Part shown: one piece after another, positions 43,604-51,789 of the stretch
How positions within the stretch are numbered: position 1 is the first letter of the stretch
How the letters are laid out: each line of letters begins with the position of its first letter
NCBI GenBank assembly: GCA_902776285.1
Contig: CACYPK010000002.1
Span: forward strand, 58,535-122,534
Source of the DNA: an uncultured Eubacteriales bacterium
GTDB taxonomy: Bacteria; Bacillota; Clostridia; Peptostreptococcales; Anaerovoracaceae
Length of the DNA: 64,000 nt
Reading direction: 5' to 3'
Translations under genes and position numbers: made by a program
Notes under the pieces: generated by a model
What the model was told of the DNA's origin: nothing
Database searches by the model: none
What the model saw: the letters and a program-made list of their open reading frames with translations, nothing else

Positions 43604-45310
43604 ATGATCAAGTTCAGTGAGATCCCGTATTCGAGACCGGATATGGAAGAATTAAAAAAAGAATTCAGCAATCTTACAAATGAATTCGAGGCGGCTGAGA
43701 CCTACGAAAAAGCAAGGGACGCGTTTGTACGTGAGGACGCTCTGTCGCGCCACATCATGTCAGTTTCAACGTTGGCTCAGATACGCCATTCCATAGATAC
43801 AAGAGACAAATTCTACGATGATGAGGTCCTGTTCTGGAACAGGGCATATCCGGTGCTCCAGGAGTCCCTGGACCTGTGGACGAGGGCTCTGTGCGATTCA
43901 AAGTTCCGCGGCGAACTGGCTGCCGAATTCGGCGAAGTTGTATTTCTGAACGCGGAGCTCGAACTCAAGTGCTTCGATGTATCTATAATCCCTCTCCTTC
44001 AGGAGGAGAACGATCTTGTCATGGAATACGAGAAGCTGCTCGCAAGCGCGCAGATTCCGTTCCGCGGCAAGGTCTATACATTATCGCAGTTGTCACCTTT
44101 CAAGAACGACGCTGATGATGAGACCAGGCTTGAAGCATGGAAGGCTGAGGGCGGCTGGTACAAGGACAATCAGCCAAAGCTCGACGACTACTATGACAGA
44201 CTTGTCGCTATTCGTCATGAGATGAGTCAGAAGCTGGGGCTCAAGGACGGTGTGGAACTGGGTTATTACAGAATGCAGCGCAACTGCTATGACAGGAACG
44301 ACATAGACAAGTTTCGTGAGGCAGTACGCAAATATATCGTGCCGGTGGCAGATGGTATCAGAAGAAGGCAGGCGGAGAGACTTGGAATGCAGTATCCTCT
44401 CAGCTTTGCCGACAACGCGCTTATGTTCCGCTCGGGCAATCCGAAGCCTGCGGGTGACGCGGACTATATCGTTGAGACAGCCGGCAGGTTCTATGACGCG
44501 CTCTCTCCGGAGACAGGCGAGTTCTTCAGGACCATGAGGGAAGGCGAACTCATGGATCTGCTTTCGACTGAAGGCAAGGAAGGCGGAGGCTACTGCACAT
44601 CCATACATGATTATGAAGTACCATTCATCTTTGCCAATTTCAACGGCACACAGGGAGATGTCGAGACCGTCACCCATGAGGCAGGCCACGCTTTCGCGGA
44701 CTGGACGAACAGATCCCGCGTACCGGTCGATACAGTCTGGCCGAGTCTGGACGGCTGCGAAGTCCACTCGATGAGCATGGAGTTCTTCGCGTGGAAGAGC
44801 ACCGAAGACTTCTTCGGAAAGGACGCGGACAAGTTCCGCTACAGTCACCTTGCCGGGTCGTTCATGTTCATACCGTACGGCACTATGGTGGACCACTTTC
44901 AGCACAGCGTATTCGACCATCCGGAGATGACTCCGGCGGAGCGCCACGCTGAGTGGAAGAGGCTCCTCGGCATATACATGCCTTGGCTGAGACTCGACGG
45001 AGAGATACCGTTCTATTCAGAAGGCGAGGGGTGGCAGAGGCAGCATCACATCTACAGCAGGCCGTTCTACTATATCGATTACTGCCTGGCTCAGACCGTC
45101 GCGCTCGGATTCTGGGCAATGATACAGGATGATTACGATGATGCCTGGAAGCACTACATGGCATATACAAAGATGGGCGGTTCCGAAGTGTTCACGAAAC
45201 TCATCGAGGACGCAGGACTTGACAGCCCGTTCGAAGAGGAGACCATCATGAAAATGTGCCGCAAGGCTGACGAATGGCTCAGCGCCTTTGACCTAAGCGG
45301 CATAGAGTGA
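43604..45310 (+). CDS. M3-family oligoendopeptidase
   Basis: A 568-residue cytosolic zinc peptidase with the metal motif Thr-His358-Glu359-Ala-Gly-His362 and downstream Gly-Cys-Glu-Val-His-Ser-Met-Ser. No signal peptide. It cleaves short peptides, so its place right after the opp operon fits intracellular breakdown of imported peptides. It resembles the M3 branch near PepF but I do not assign it to PepF itself. Own promoter and GAAAGAGAA site. Confidence 0.9.
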   Translation: MIKFSEIPYSRPDMEELKKEFSNLTNEFEAAETYEKARDAFVREDALSRHIMSVSTLAQIRHSIDTRDKFYDDEVLFWNRAYPVLQESLDLWTRALCDSKFRGELAAEFGEVVFLNAELELKCFDVSIIPLLQEENDLVMEYEKLLASAQIPFRGKVYTLSQLSPFKNDADDETRLEAWKAEGGWYKDNQPKLDDYYDRLVAIRHEMSQKLGLKDGVELGYYRMQRNCYDRNDIDKFREAVRKYIVPVADGIRRRQAERLGMQYPLSFADNALMFRSGNPKPAGDADYIVETAGRFYDALSPETGEFFRTMREGELMDLLSTEGKEGGGYCTSIHDYEVPFIFANFNGTQGDVETVTHEAGHAFADWTNRSRVPVDTVWPSLDGCEVHSMSMEFFAWKSTEDFFGKDADKFRYSHLAGSFMFIPYGTMVDHFQHSVFDHPEMTPAERHAEWKRLLGIYMPWLRLDGEIPFYSEGEGWQRQHHIYSRPFYYIDYCLAQTVALGFWAMIQDDYDDAWKHYMAYTKMGGSEVFTKLIEDAGLDSPFEEETIMKMCRKADEWLSAFDLSGIE

Positions 45311-45376
45311 CGGCATAAAGAGAACGCATGGAAAAGTGAGAAGCGAAGTTCGTGCATCTGCACTCGATATAAAAGC

Positions 45377-47161
45377 ATGACGGAAAAAAGGACAGGTAAG
45401 CACATAAGAATACTTTTTGCTGCGGCGCTGTTATCAGTGCTGATTTTGGTGCCTTCCGCGGCAACGTATGCGGAAGATCAGACAGAACCTGTTATCATCC
45501 ATACAAGCGGAGACACGGAGTATTGCATAAAGGCGTCTGAGCTGTCAGAAGCAGAACGCTCCGGAGCTAAGAAGAGAAGCGGACGTTCGGACAGCGGTCC
45601 GATAAGCAGACTGTTGATAGTGTATAACGAGGAGTTCGATTGCTCAGGCCTTGGCGGTTTGACAAAGGCAGTCTTTGGTGACAACGGCCTATGTACCATG
45701 CAGTTCGATAACGCTGATAACGCGGCTGAAGCATATGATGAACTGCAGAGCTGGGATCAGATAGAGTCAGTCGAATTTGACGCGAAAGTCAGTACGGGTC
45801 TTGAAGGAACGGATACCGGTGAATCAGGACTTCAGGACAGCGGACACCTTTCGTGGGGCGTCGAATGCATAGGAGCGGATACCTATGCGGATCATGTGAA
45901 TTCCATCGACCATGGGCAGCTGATAATCGCGGTAGTCGATTCAGGCGTAGATTCGAGTCATCAGTTTATCGATTCCAGACTCACATCAGGATATGACTTT
46001 GTGAGAAAAGATGATGATCCTGATGATGAAGACGGACACGGCACGCACGTTTCAGGCACTGTCGTCGACTGCACCCTCGGCATGAACGAAATAAGCGTGA
46101 TGCCGGTAAAAGTTTTGGATGAAAACGGGGAAGGGTACAATTCCGATATCGGCGATGGGATACTGTACGCTGCCGACAACGGAGCGACGGTCATCAATCT
46201 TAGCTTTGGCGGCAGTCACAGTCCATATGTCCATACTATCGTAGAAAGTGTTATAGACAACGGAAAGATCGTCGTTGCGGCATCGGGCAATGAGGGCCGC
46301 GATATCGACGGTTCCGGGGCATGCCCCGCGCATATAGAGCAGGCGATAACCGTCGGATCCATCAATGAGAAGATGAAGGTGGAATACTATTCGAACTACG
46401 GGCAAAAACTGGATGTAGTCGCCCCGGGTGGAGATATCAAAAGCACTGTCCCGGGCGGCGGATACGGTACTTCTTCCGGGACATCCATGGCGGCCCCGCA
46501 TGTTTCGGCGTGCGCAGCGCTTCTGAAATTGAAGTATCCGGACCTCAACTGCGATCAGATAAGCTCGGTGCTGAAAAGAAGCTGCGTAAACAAGGAAGAT
46601 ACGATCCATTTCGGAAGCGGGATAATCAATATGAATAACCTGCTTGCCGATATTTACGATCAGAAAGCAACGCTGAAGGCAACATCATATGAGTATTCAG
46701 GCAAGACAAAAAAGCCCGGTGTTACAGTATCCAGAAACGGCCAGCATCTTTTCATCAAAAGCGATTACACGGTAACATATAAGAACAATACCAACGTCGG
46801 AACAGCGACAATCGTGATCAGCGGAAAGGGTTCTTACTACGGGACCAAGTCGATCTCATTCAAGATCGTTCCGCAGGGGACGACTATCAGATCCGTCAAG
46901 GGCGAAAAGAAGGGGTTCACTGCCAGATGGGCCGGACAGCCCGTACAGACCGACGGCTACAAGATACAGTACGCGACAACAAAGACCTTTAAAAATGCCA
47001 GAACTTTGACTGTCAGAGGTTGCCGGAAGACCGGCTATAAAGTGACAAGGCTGAAAGCGGGACAAAAGTATTATGTCCGCATCAGGACGTATAAAAAGGT
47101 CAGCGGAAAGATGTACTATTCTGCCTGGAGCAAGGTGAGGGCGGTAAGAGCCACTTATTGA
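45377..47161 (+). CDS. secreted subtilisin-like serine protease with C-terminal Ig-like and FN3-like domains
   Basis: A 594-residue S8 protease. The signal peptide (residues 1 to about 32) ends in Ala-Thr-Tyr-Ala. A propeptide runs to about 150; the catalytic domain has Asp188 (Val-Val-Asp-Ser-Gly-Val-Asp), His221 (Gly-His-Gly-Thr-His-Val) and Ser370 (Gly-Thr-Ser-Met-Ala-Ala-Pro), with Ala-Ser-Gly-Asn-Glu-Gly as oxyanion Asn region. After about 430 come an Ig-like bacterial repeat (Tyr-Thr-Val-Thr-Tyr-Lys-Asn-Asn) and an FN3-like domain. No LPXTG. The ribosome site is unclear. A secreted protease next to peptide import genes suggests extracellular protein use. Confidence 0.9.
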   Translation: MTEKRTGKHIRILFAAALLSVLILVPSAATYAEDQTEPVIIHTSGDTEYCIKASELSEAERSGAKKRSGRSDSGPISRLLIVYNEEFDCSGLGGLTKAVFGDNGLCTMQFDNADNAAEAYDELQSWDQIESVEFDAKVSTGLEGTDTGESGLQDSGHLSWGVECIGADTYADHVNSIDHGQLIIAVVDSGVDSSHQFIDSRLTSGYDFVRKDDDPDDEDGHGTHVSGTVVDCTLGMNEISVMPVKVLDENGEGYNSDIGDGILYAADNGATVINLSFGGSHSPYVHTIVESVIDNGKIVVAASGNEGRDIDGSGACPAHIEQAITVGSINEKMKVEYYSNYGQKLDVVAPGGDIKSTVPGGGYGTSSGTSMAAPHVSACAALLKLKYPDLNCDQISSVLKRSCVNKEDTIHFGSGIINMNNLLADIYDQKATLKATSYEYSGKTKKPGVTVSRNGQHLFIKSDYTVTYKNNTNVGTATIVISGKGSYYGTKSISFKIVPQGTTIRSVKGEKKGFTARWAGQPVQTDGYKIQYATTKTFKNARTLTVRGCRKTGYKVTRLKAGQKYYVRIRTYKKVSGKMYYSAWSKVRAVRATY

Positions 47162-47180
47162 TCCATACAAAACGGAAAGC

Positions 47181-47214
47181 AAAGGAGCGGTCTGCACGCA
47201 GACCGCTCCTTTAT
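47181..47214. terminator. bidirectional terminator between convergent genes
   Basis: Fourteen-bp stem AAAGGAGCGGTCTG (47181-47194) and CAGACCGCTCCTTT (47199-47212) with a CACG loop. It separates the subtilase and the DUF3048 gene. Confidence 0.9.
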
Positions 47215-47235
47215 ATTTGTGTTATTAAATGCTGC

Positions 47236-48483
47236 TTAGTGGTATGTTACCGAACCGCCGTTGTTGCTTGAGATCCAGCCGATCCATGACTTGCCCTTGT
47301 TGAGGTTCTGCAGTACGTATGAGTTCGCGAGGATCTCTTCATCTGTCAGCTCCTGACCTTCTTCAGGCTCCGGCGAGATGATGGTGTACTTGTTGTAAGC
47401 AGGCCATTCAGCGTTCTCGTCAGCCTTGACGGTCTCTTTGGCGGCTGCCAGGTTCTCATCGTTAGCGGCCTGAGCTGTCTCAGCATCCGTCGAAGGATCG
47501 ATGAGTTCAAGCTTGCCGTCTTCAGTCTTCTGCCACTTGATATCCTTTACAGTGCCCTTGCTGAAGAGCTTTCCTTCACCGCCGGTAAACTTGTAATCGC
47601 AGTATGTGACGCTTCCGCCGCCACCGCCCTGGTAGTCTTCCTTCGTGATGTATTCTGTCTCATCAAAGAGCACGATCAGGTTGTCTCTTGCGAAGTCATT
47701 TTCGAAATCGCTCGTGTGATACATGCCGTCCTCTTCGTTATAGGTCCAGTATGAGTCCTCAAACGCCTTGCTCGAATACTTGACGCCGATCTGAGTAGCG
47801 GCTTCTTCACTTGCAGGCTCCGCTATAACGTTGAAGTTGAGCTTTGTGTACTCGTTAGGAACGGTCCTGATGCCTTCGTTCTTGATGGTCGCCGGGACCT
47901 TGTCAGTATAGATGATACCGCGGTGCTCTACGTTGACAGCGCGTGTCTCATCTCTTCCGTACATTCCTTCCTGGTCATCGAGAGTCATCTGGTTGATGTG
48001 GTCGACTCCGTGCCATTCGAAGATCTTGTTGGCTCCTATATAGTCGCCCTTGGAATGGCTCATTCCCCAGTGGATGAAGATTGAGTCGAAGAACTCAGAG
48101 AACTTGATGAACGGAGGACGGGCGCTTCTTGTAGGTCCGATGACCTCAGGCAGTTTCTCGTAGTCCGCGTAGAACCAGAGCATTCTTGTTATACCGCCTT
48201 CGACCTCGCCCTGAAGAACGATGTCAGGCGAGTACTCAGGGTCATCCATGCCCCACTGAGGCCTCGCGTCAGGCGCGTTCTCTACTACGAATGCCGCTAC
48301 ACGTCTTTCTCCGGCAGCCTCATCATAGCCTTCCTCGGCTGTAGCTCCGGTAAGTGAGTTGCTCGGCGCCGGAGCAGGCTCTTCAGGATCTTCTTCCTTG
48401 GCGCATCCTGCCAGCATAGTGGTCATTACCATGGCGAAGCAGAGCAGCATCACTAAAAATCTGTTTTGTCTTTCTTTTCTCAT
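47236..48483 (-). CDS. DUF3048 lipoprotein (YerB-like)
   Basis: A 415-residue lipoprotein: positively charged start, hydrophobic core, lipobox Leu-Ala-Gly-Cys, then a Glu/Pro linker. The DUF3048 N-terminal domain shows Arg-Pro-Gln-Trp-Gly and Gly-Pro-Thr-Arg-Ser-Ala-Arg-Pro-Pro-Phe, and the C-terminal domain ends with Gly-Lys-Ser-Trp-Ile-Gly-Trp-Ile, all family marks. Bacillus YerB is the reference member; its role is unclear. Start at 48483 follows GGAGGT by 10 bases; the ATG at 48507 has no such site. No partner gene lies beside it. Confidence 0.88.
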   Translation of the reverse strand: MRKERQNRFLVMLLCFAMVMTTMLAGCAKEEDPEEPAPAPSNSLTGATAEEGYDEAAGERRVAAFVVENAPDARPQWGMDDPEYSPDIVLQGEVEGGITRMLWFYADYEKLPEVIGPTRSARPPFIKFSEFFDSIFIHWGMSHSKGDYIGANKIFEWHGVDHINQMTLDDQEGMYGRDETRAVNVEHRGIIYTDKVPATIKNEGIRTVPNEYTKLNFNVIAEPASEEAATQIGVKYSSKAFEDSYWTYNEEDGMYHTSDFENDFARDNLIVLFDETEYITKEDYQGGGGGSVTYCDYKFTGGEGKLFSKGTVKDIKWQKTEDGKLELIDPSTDAETAQAANDENLAAAKETVKADENAEWPAYNKYTIISPEPEEGQELTDEEILANSYVLQNLNKGKSWIGWISSNNGGSVTYH

Positions 48484-48565
48484 AACAATAATTACCTCCC
48501 TGATCATTCAGGACATATCCATACGAAGATATCTTACATTATGTATAATTATTTAGTCACAGACC

Positions 48566-48594
48566 TTAACACAATTTCATCAATGTGCTATAGT
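48566..48594 (+). promoter_or_regulatory. promoter of the pyridoxal-type kinase gene
   Basis: TTAACA (48566-48571), 17-base spacer, TATAGT (48589-48594). Confidence 0.6.
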
Positions 48595-48656
48595 TAGAGA
48601 CGTACGAAAAAGGGAATAGAGATATCAACAACAAACGATAAAAAGGGGAGGAGAAA

Positions 48657-49487
48657 ATGAAAAGAATTCTTACGATACAGGACATCTCATGCTTAGGAAA
48701 GTGCTCCATCACCATCGCGCTTCCGGTCATTTCCGCGCTAGGCGTCGAATGCGTGATTCTTCCAACCGCAGTTCTTTCGAATCATACTCTTTTTAAGAGC
48801 TTTACGGTCAAGGATCTGGCAGACCAGATCGTTCCTATCTGCGAGAAGTGGCAGGATGAAGGCGTTGAATTCGACGCCATCTATACAGGCTATCTGGGCA
48901 CCATAGAGCAGATCGATATGATGAAGGACCTGTTCAAAAAGTTCGGCAGCGGCGATGACAAGCTCGTATTCGTAGACCCTGTCATGGCCGATAACGGCAA
49001 ACTTTACCCGGCGTTTGACATGGCATATGCCCGCAAGAACACGGAGCTCTGCTCGTGCGCAGACATGATAGTTCCGAATATCACTGAAGCCTGCATCATG
49101 ACGGACACCGAGTACCGTGAAGTGTACGATGAGGAGTGGATCAAAGGTCTGCTTTCCAAGGTCGTGAACCTCGGCGCGCGTATCAGCGTGCTCACAGGCG
49201 TCTCGCTCAGCGAGGGCAAGACGGGCGTCATGGGATACGATAAAAAGAATGATGATTTCTACGTTTACCAGAATGACAAGGTAGGGGCGATGTTCCACGG
49301 CACGGGAGATCTCTTCTCGAGCACGGTCATCGGAGAGATCATGCACGGCAAGGACTGGAAGGACGCCATGAGGATCGCTGCGGATTACACCGCGCACACC
49401 ATCGAGGTGACTATGAACGATCCTAAGAAGCCTTGGTACGGTGTCAACTTTGAAGAGACCATTCCGCAGCTTATCTGCATGGAATAG
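48657..49487 (+). CDS. pyridoxamine/pyridoxal kinase (PdxK/PdxY-type)
   Basis: A 276-residue ribokinase-fold vitamin B6 kinase that phosphorylates pyridoxal, pyridoxine or pyridoxamine to feed PLP supply. Marks are Gln-Asp-Ile-Ser-Cys-Leu-Gly-Lys-Cys-Ser near the start, Asp-Pro-Val-Met-Ala-Asp-Asn-Gly mid-protein, and the anion-hole Gly-Thr-Gly-Asp with catalytic Asp near residue 220. GGGGAGG site, own promoter and terminator, so a single-gene unit. GlgP in this window also needs PLP. Confidence 0.88.
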   Translation: MKRILTIQDISCLGKCSITIALPVISALGVECVILPTAVLSNHTLFKSFTVKDLADQIVPICEKWQDEGVEFDAIYTGYLGTIEQIDMMKDLFKKFGSGDDKLVFVDPVMADNGKLYPAFDMAYARKNTELCSCADMIVPNITEACIMTDTEYREVYDEEWIKGLLSKVVNLGARISVLTGVSLSEGKTGVMGYDKKNDDFYVYQNDKVGAMFHGTGDLFSSTVIGEIMHGKDWKDAMRIAADYTAHTIEVTMNDPKKPWYGVNFEETIPQLICME

Positions 49488-49502
49488 TGCTGAAAAATGA
49501 CA

Positions 49503-49538
49503 AGGTCCGCGGCAACTTGAGAATGCCGCGGACTTTTT
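49503..49538 (+). terminator. rho-independent terminator
   Basis: GTCCGCGGCA (49505-49514) pairs with TGCCGCGGAC (49524-49533), followed by TTTTT. Confidence 0.9.
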
Positions 49539-49548
49539 GATTTAACTG

Positions 49549-49577
49549 TTGAAGAATGGCGCGAGGCATAGTATAAT
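49549..49577 (+). promoter_or_regulatory. tRNA-Ala promoter
   Basis: TTGAAG (49549-49554), 17-base spacer, consensus TATAAT (49572-49577); the tRNA starts 13 bases later. Confidence 0.8.
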
Positions 49578-49589
49578 AACTTTCGCTGT

Positions 49590-49665
49590 GGGGCGTTAGC
49601 TCAGCTGGGAGAGCGCAAGGTTCGCAATCTTGAGGTCAGGGGTTCGATCCCCCTACGCTCCACCA
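49590..49665 (+). tRNA. tRNA-Ala (anticodon CGC)
   Basis: A 76-base cloverleaf: acceptor GGGGCGT/ACGCTCC, D-stem GCTC/GAGC, anticodon stem CAAGG/TCTTG with loop TTCGCAA (anticodon CGC at 49623-49625), T-stem AGGGG/CCCCT with loop TTCGATC, and an encoded CCA. The G3:U70 wobble pair, the alanine identity element, is present. It reads GCG codons, common in this genome. Its 3' end is the attachment site for the downstream element. Confidence 0.97.
49643..49665 (+). repeat. attL core: 23-bp tRNA 3'-end repeat
   Basis: From TTCGATCC through CTACGCTCCACCA; identical to 62748-62770. The tRNA stays intact, so the element brought a functional 3' end. Confidence 0.92.
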
Positions 49666-49668
49666 TTC

Positions 49669-49695
49669 AAACCGTTGAAATTTCAACGGTTTTTT
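49669..49695 (+). terminator. element-supplied terminator of the tRNA
   Basis: AAACCGTTG (49669-49677) with CAACGGTTT (49684-49692), loop AAATTT, then TTT. It lies inside the element and replaces the host terminator displaced to 62773-62805. Confidence 0.85.
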
Positions 49696-49710
49696 AAGTT
49701 TTTGAAGTGG

Positions 49711-49736
49711 TTGGATTTGGTTGGATGTGATTGGAT
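49711..49736 (+). repeat. three TTGGAT repeats at 10-bp spacing near the left end
   Basis: TTGGAT starts at 49711, 49721 and 49731, one helical turn apart; a fourth TTGGATGA is at 49811 beside the integrase stop. Similar copies lie near the right end (62671, 62683). They are candidate arm-type integrase sites. Confidence 0.55.
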
Positions 49737-49819
49737 TTTTGCCCCTACGCACGACACCCCCAAAGCGTTGAAAAATCAATGTTTTGAGGGCGTCTGTAGT
49801 TTAGCATTGGTTGGATGAC

Positions 49820-51094
49820 CTAGGCCAGTGATGCTGAAATTGCTCGGTATCTCTCCGCGTCAGTAGTAACGTCGTAGCAATACGAGTTAAATGTCGTTCT
49901 GAGGTCTTTGTGCCCAAGTTGCGCCTGAATGATCAGATCATTGACCCCATCAGCATGCATCTTGGATGCGCAGGTCTTCCTTGTCTTGTGCAGACTCCTT
50001 CTAGGTATACCGATCTCATCACAGTATTTGTTGATAGACTTACCGAGGGCAGAATACAGACTGCCATACTTTTCATTGACTGTGAATATGCATCCGTCTG
50101 TCGGCATGCCCAGTCTGATTCTTTCCTGCCGGATCCTTTCGATTATCTCCAGGGCAGGAGGGACAACATCCATGGTCCTCCAACCCTCGATATCCTTGAG
50201 CCGGCCTTTAAGGCATTTCATATCGTGACTGTATGAGTCGGTAAGAATAAGGCGATTCCCGTCGAGATCATCAAATCTGAGTGCAACGAGTTCGCCTCTT
50301 CTGAGAGGAACGTATAGCAGGAATGCGATAGCCAGCGATGTGAATATCTGGACAGTATCTCGGTGTTTATTATACTGCTCCATCGCATACTTTATAAGCA
50401 GCTGTCTTTCGTCCTCCATAAAGACCTGAGTTATTGTGGGTCCTTTAATTTCGGGCTTGAGAATGCGCTTCTTTTGTATGCGAATCTTCTCAACCGGGTT
50501 ACTGTCTATTATTCCAATTTCTTCCGCATAAGCCATAAGCTGCCTTATGACACTGATAAAGTTATTGAACTGGTGGCTGTTCATATTCTTTGAACGAATC
50601 ACACTGAGCAACCATCGCTCCAGCTCGGTTTTCGTAACAGAGACAAGCGGTTTTTTCACAATAGGTGCGTCTTTATATAGGGCTTTCCATGTGTTTCTGT
50701 CTCTCTTGATCGTAGACTCTGAGACGAAAAGACTTTTGTATTCAGCCCAATCGTCATACAAAGACTCCATGGTAGCGCGTTTCTTCGCCAGCTCCTCATC
50801 CTCTGCAAGATACTTGTCATAGAGAAAGTCTTCCAGATCTTCTCTAGATTCTCTGGAGATCTGTTTACGTTTGCCGGATTCCTCATCCGTTATATATGTT
50901 TTCCAGCGCCCGTCTGCAGATTGCCAGATCTTGTGCTCATGATGACTGAGCACGAATTGCAGGTGCTTTTTTCTCATAATGAGTCGCACGCCATCTTCGT
51001 TCAATATACCTTCTTCGTATATCGTTGACAAGATATCATCTGCGCTATAAAGGTCCTGAAGCCGGATTTCTTCGTGAGGCGTCCTATTATTCAT
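49820..51094 (-). CDS. int: tyrosine recombinase/integrase
   Basis: A 424-residue phage-type integrase. N-terminal arm-binding region (about 1-105), core-binding SAM-like domain (about 110-205), catalytic domain with Arg265 (Leu-Arg-Arg-Gly-Glu-Leu), His369 and Arg372 (Leu-His-Lys-Thr-Arg-Lys), His395 (Leu-Gly-His-Lys-Asp) and the nucleophile Tyr405 or Tyr407 (Asn-Ser-Tyr-Cys-Tyr-Asp). All catalytic residues are present. It lies 155 bases from the tRNA, as is usual for tRNA-integrating elements. AAGGGGG site. It should carry out recombination at the 23-bp core. Confidence 0.95.
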   Translation of the reverse strand: MNNRTPHEEIRLQDLYSADDILSTIYEEGILNEDGVRLIMRKKHLQFVLSHHEHKIWQSADGRWKTYITDEESGKRKQISRESREDLEDFLYDKYLAEDEELAKKRATMESLYDDWAEYKSLFVSESTIKRDRNTWKALYKDAPIVKKPLVSVTKTELERWLLSVIRSKNMNSHQFNNFISVIRQLMAYAEEIGIIDSNPVEKIRIQKKRILKPEIKGPTITQVFMEDERQLLIKYAMEQYNKHRDTVQIFTSLAIAFLLYVPLRRGELVALRFDDLDGNRLILTDSYSHDMKCLKGRLKDIEGWRTMDVVPPALEIIERIRQERIRLGMPTDGCIFTVNEKYGSLYSALGKSINKYCDEIGIPRRSLHKTRKTCASKMHADGVNDLIIQAQLGHKDLRTTFNSYCYDVTTDAERYRAISASLA

Positions 51095-51133
51095 AAGATC
51101 GCCCCCTTATTGGCGCGTGGTATGGTAAATATT

Positions 51134-51161
51134 TATATAATCTGTAGCAGAACTGTACCAA
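51134..51161 (-). promoter_or_regulatory. integrase promoter
   Basis: On the minus strand TTGGTA (51156-51161), 16-base spacer, TATATA (51134-51139), about 40 bases before the integrase start. Two direct TTGTAATAAG copies (51198-51207 and 51242-51251) lie upstream. Confidence 0.55.
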
Positions 51162-51291
51162 GAAGATTCTAAAGGTTGCCGGACTGTTATTGTGAATTTG
51201 TAATAAGCAATCGGCTGGGAAACTTGCTTCTTGGTCAAGAATTGTAATAAGTACGGCAAGCATCTTGTGACAGAAGTGAAACAGCGAGTTA

Positions 51292-51789
51292 TTACTTCTC
51301 ATCATCTGAGCCGCCGTCTTTTTTATTCAATTCCCTGAGCATCGAGGTAGTCATCACACTTGTAGGCACTGTGAAGTCTTTAGTGCCCCACAGCTGCCAT
51401 CTGGTTGAGAATCTATATAAACTCTTCGTCCTAGTGCTGAATCCGCTCTGTACACAGTCTATAAGGCCATGCTCTATGAGAGCTGCCATATCCCTGTAGA
51501 ACTGCCCGGAATTGGAGTACAGACCATATAATCCATCCTTTTGCCACTTCGCCTTGTTGAACGTAAAATACGCCGGATCTTCCCGTACATATGCAGGGAA
51601 TCCATCAAGGTCATGCCGGTTCTTTCCGTATAACTCGGATTTGCAATATACATACAACCTGAACTGGCTGGCCGTGAGGTCCTTGCATACCGGGTGCAGC
51701 AACATGCTGCGGTAGATATTGGCCGATGTGTCGCCTACTCCTTTCGCCGACTCAATATCTTTCGGAATAAATCTCTTCCTTCTGCTCAT
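51292..51789 (-). CDS. element protein of unknown function, possible winged-helix replication/regulatory protein
   Basis: A 165-residue soluble protein with a basic N-terminus (Ser-Arg-Arg-Lys-Arg), a middle block Leu-Thr-Ala-Ser-Gln-Phe-Arg-Leu-Tyr-Val-Tyr that resembles the start of replication-initiator winged helices, and Gln-Phe-Tyr-Arg-Asp-Met-Ala-Ala-Leu-Ile-Glu-His-Gly as a possible second helix-turn-helix. A clear AAAGGAG site and spacing support the ATG. I do not recognise a named family. It lies upstream of the integrase on the same strand and could be its regulator or a directionality factor. Confidence 0.6.
   Translation of the reverse strand: MSRRKRFIPKDIESAKGVGDTSANIYRSMLLHPVCKDLTASQFRLYVYCKSELYGKNRHDLDGFPAYVREDPAYFTFNKAKWQKDGLYGLYSNSGQFYRDMAALIEHGLIDCVQSGFSTRTKSLYRFSTRWQLWGTKDFTVPTSVMTTSMLRELNKKDGGSDDEK

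Noticed and set aside
49630..49818. Short plus-strand frame across the tRNA end
   Set aside because: It runs through the tRNA and the attachment site; not a gene.
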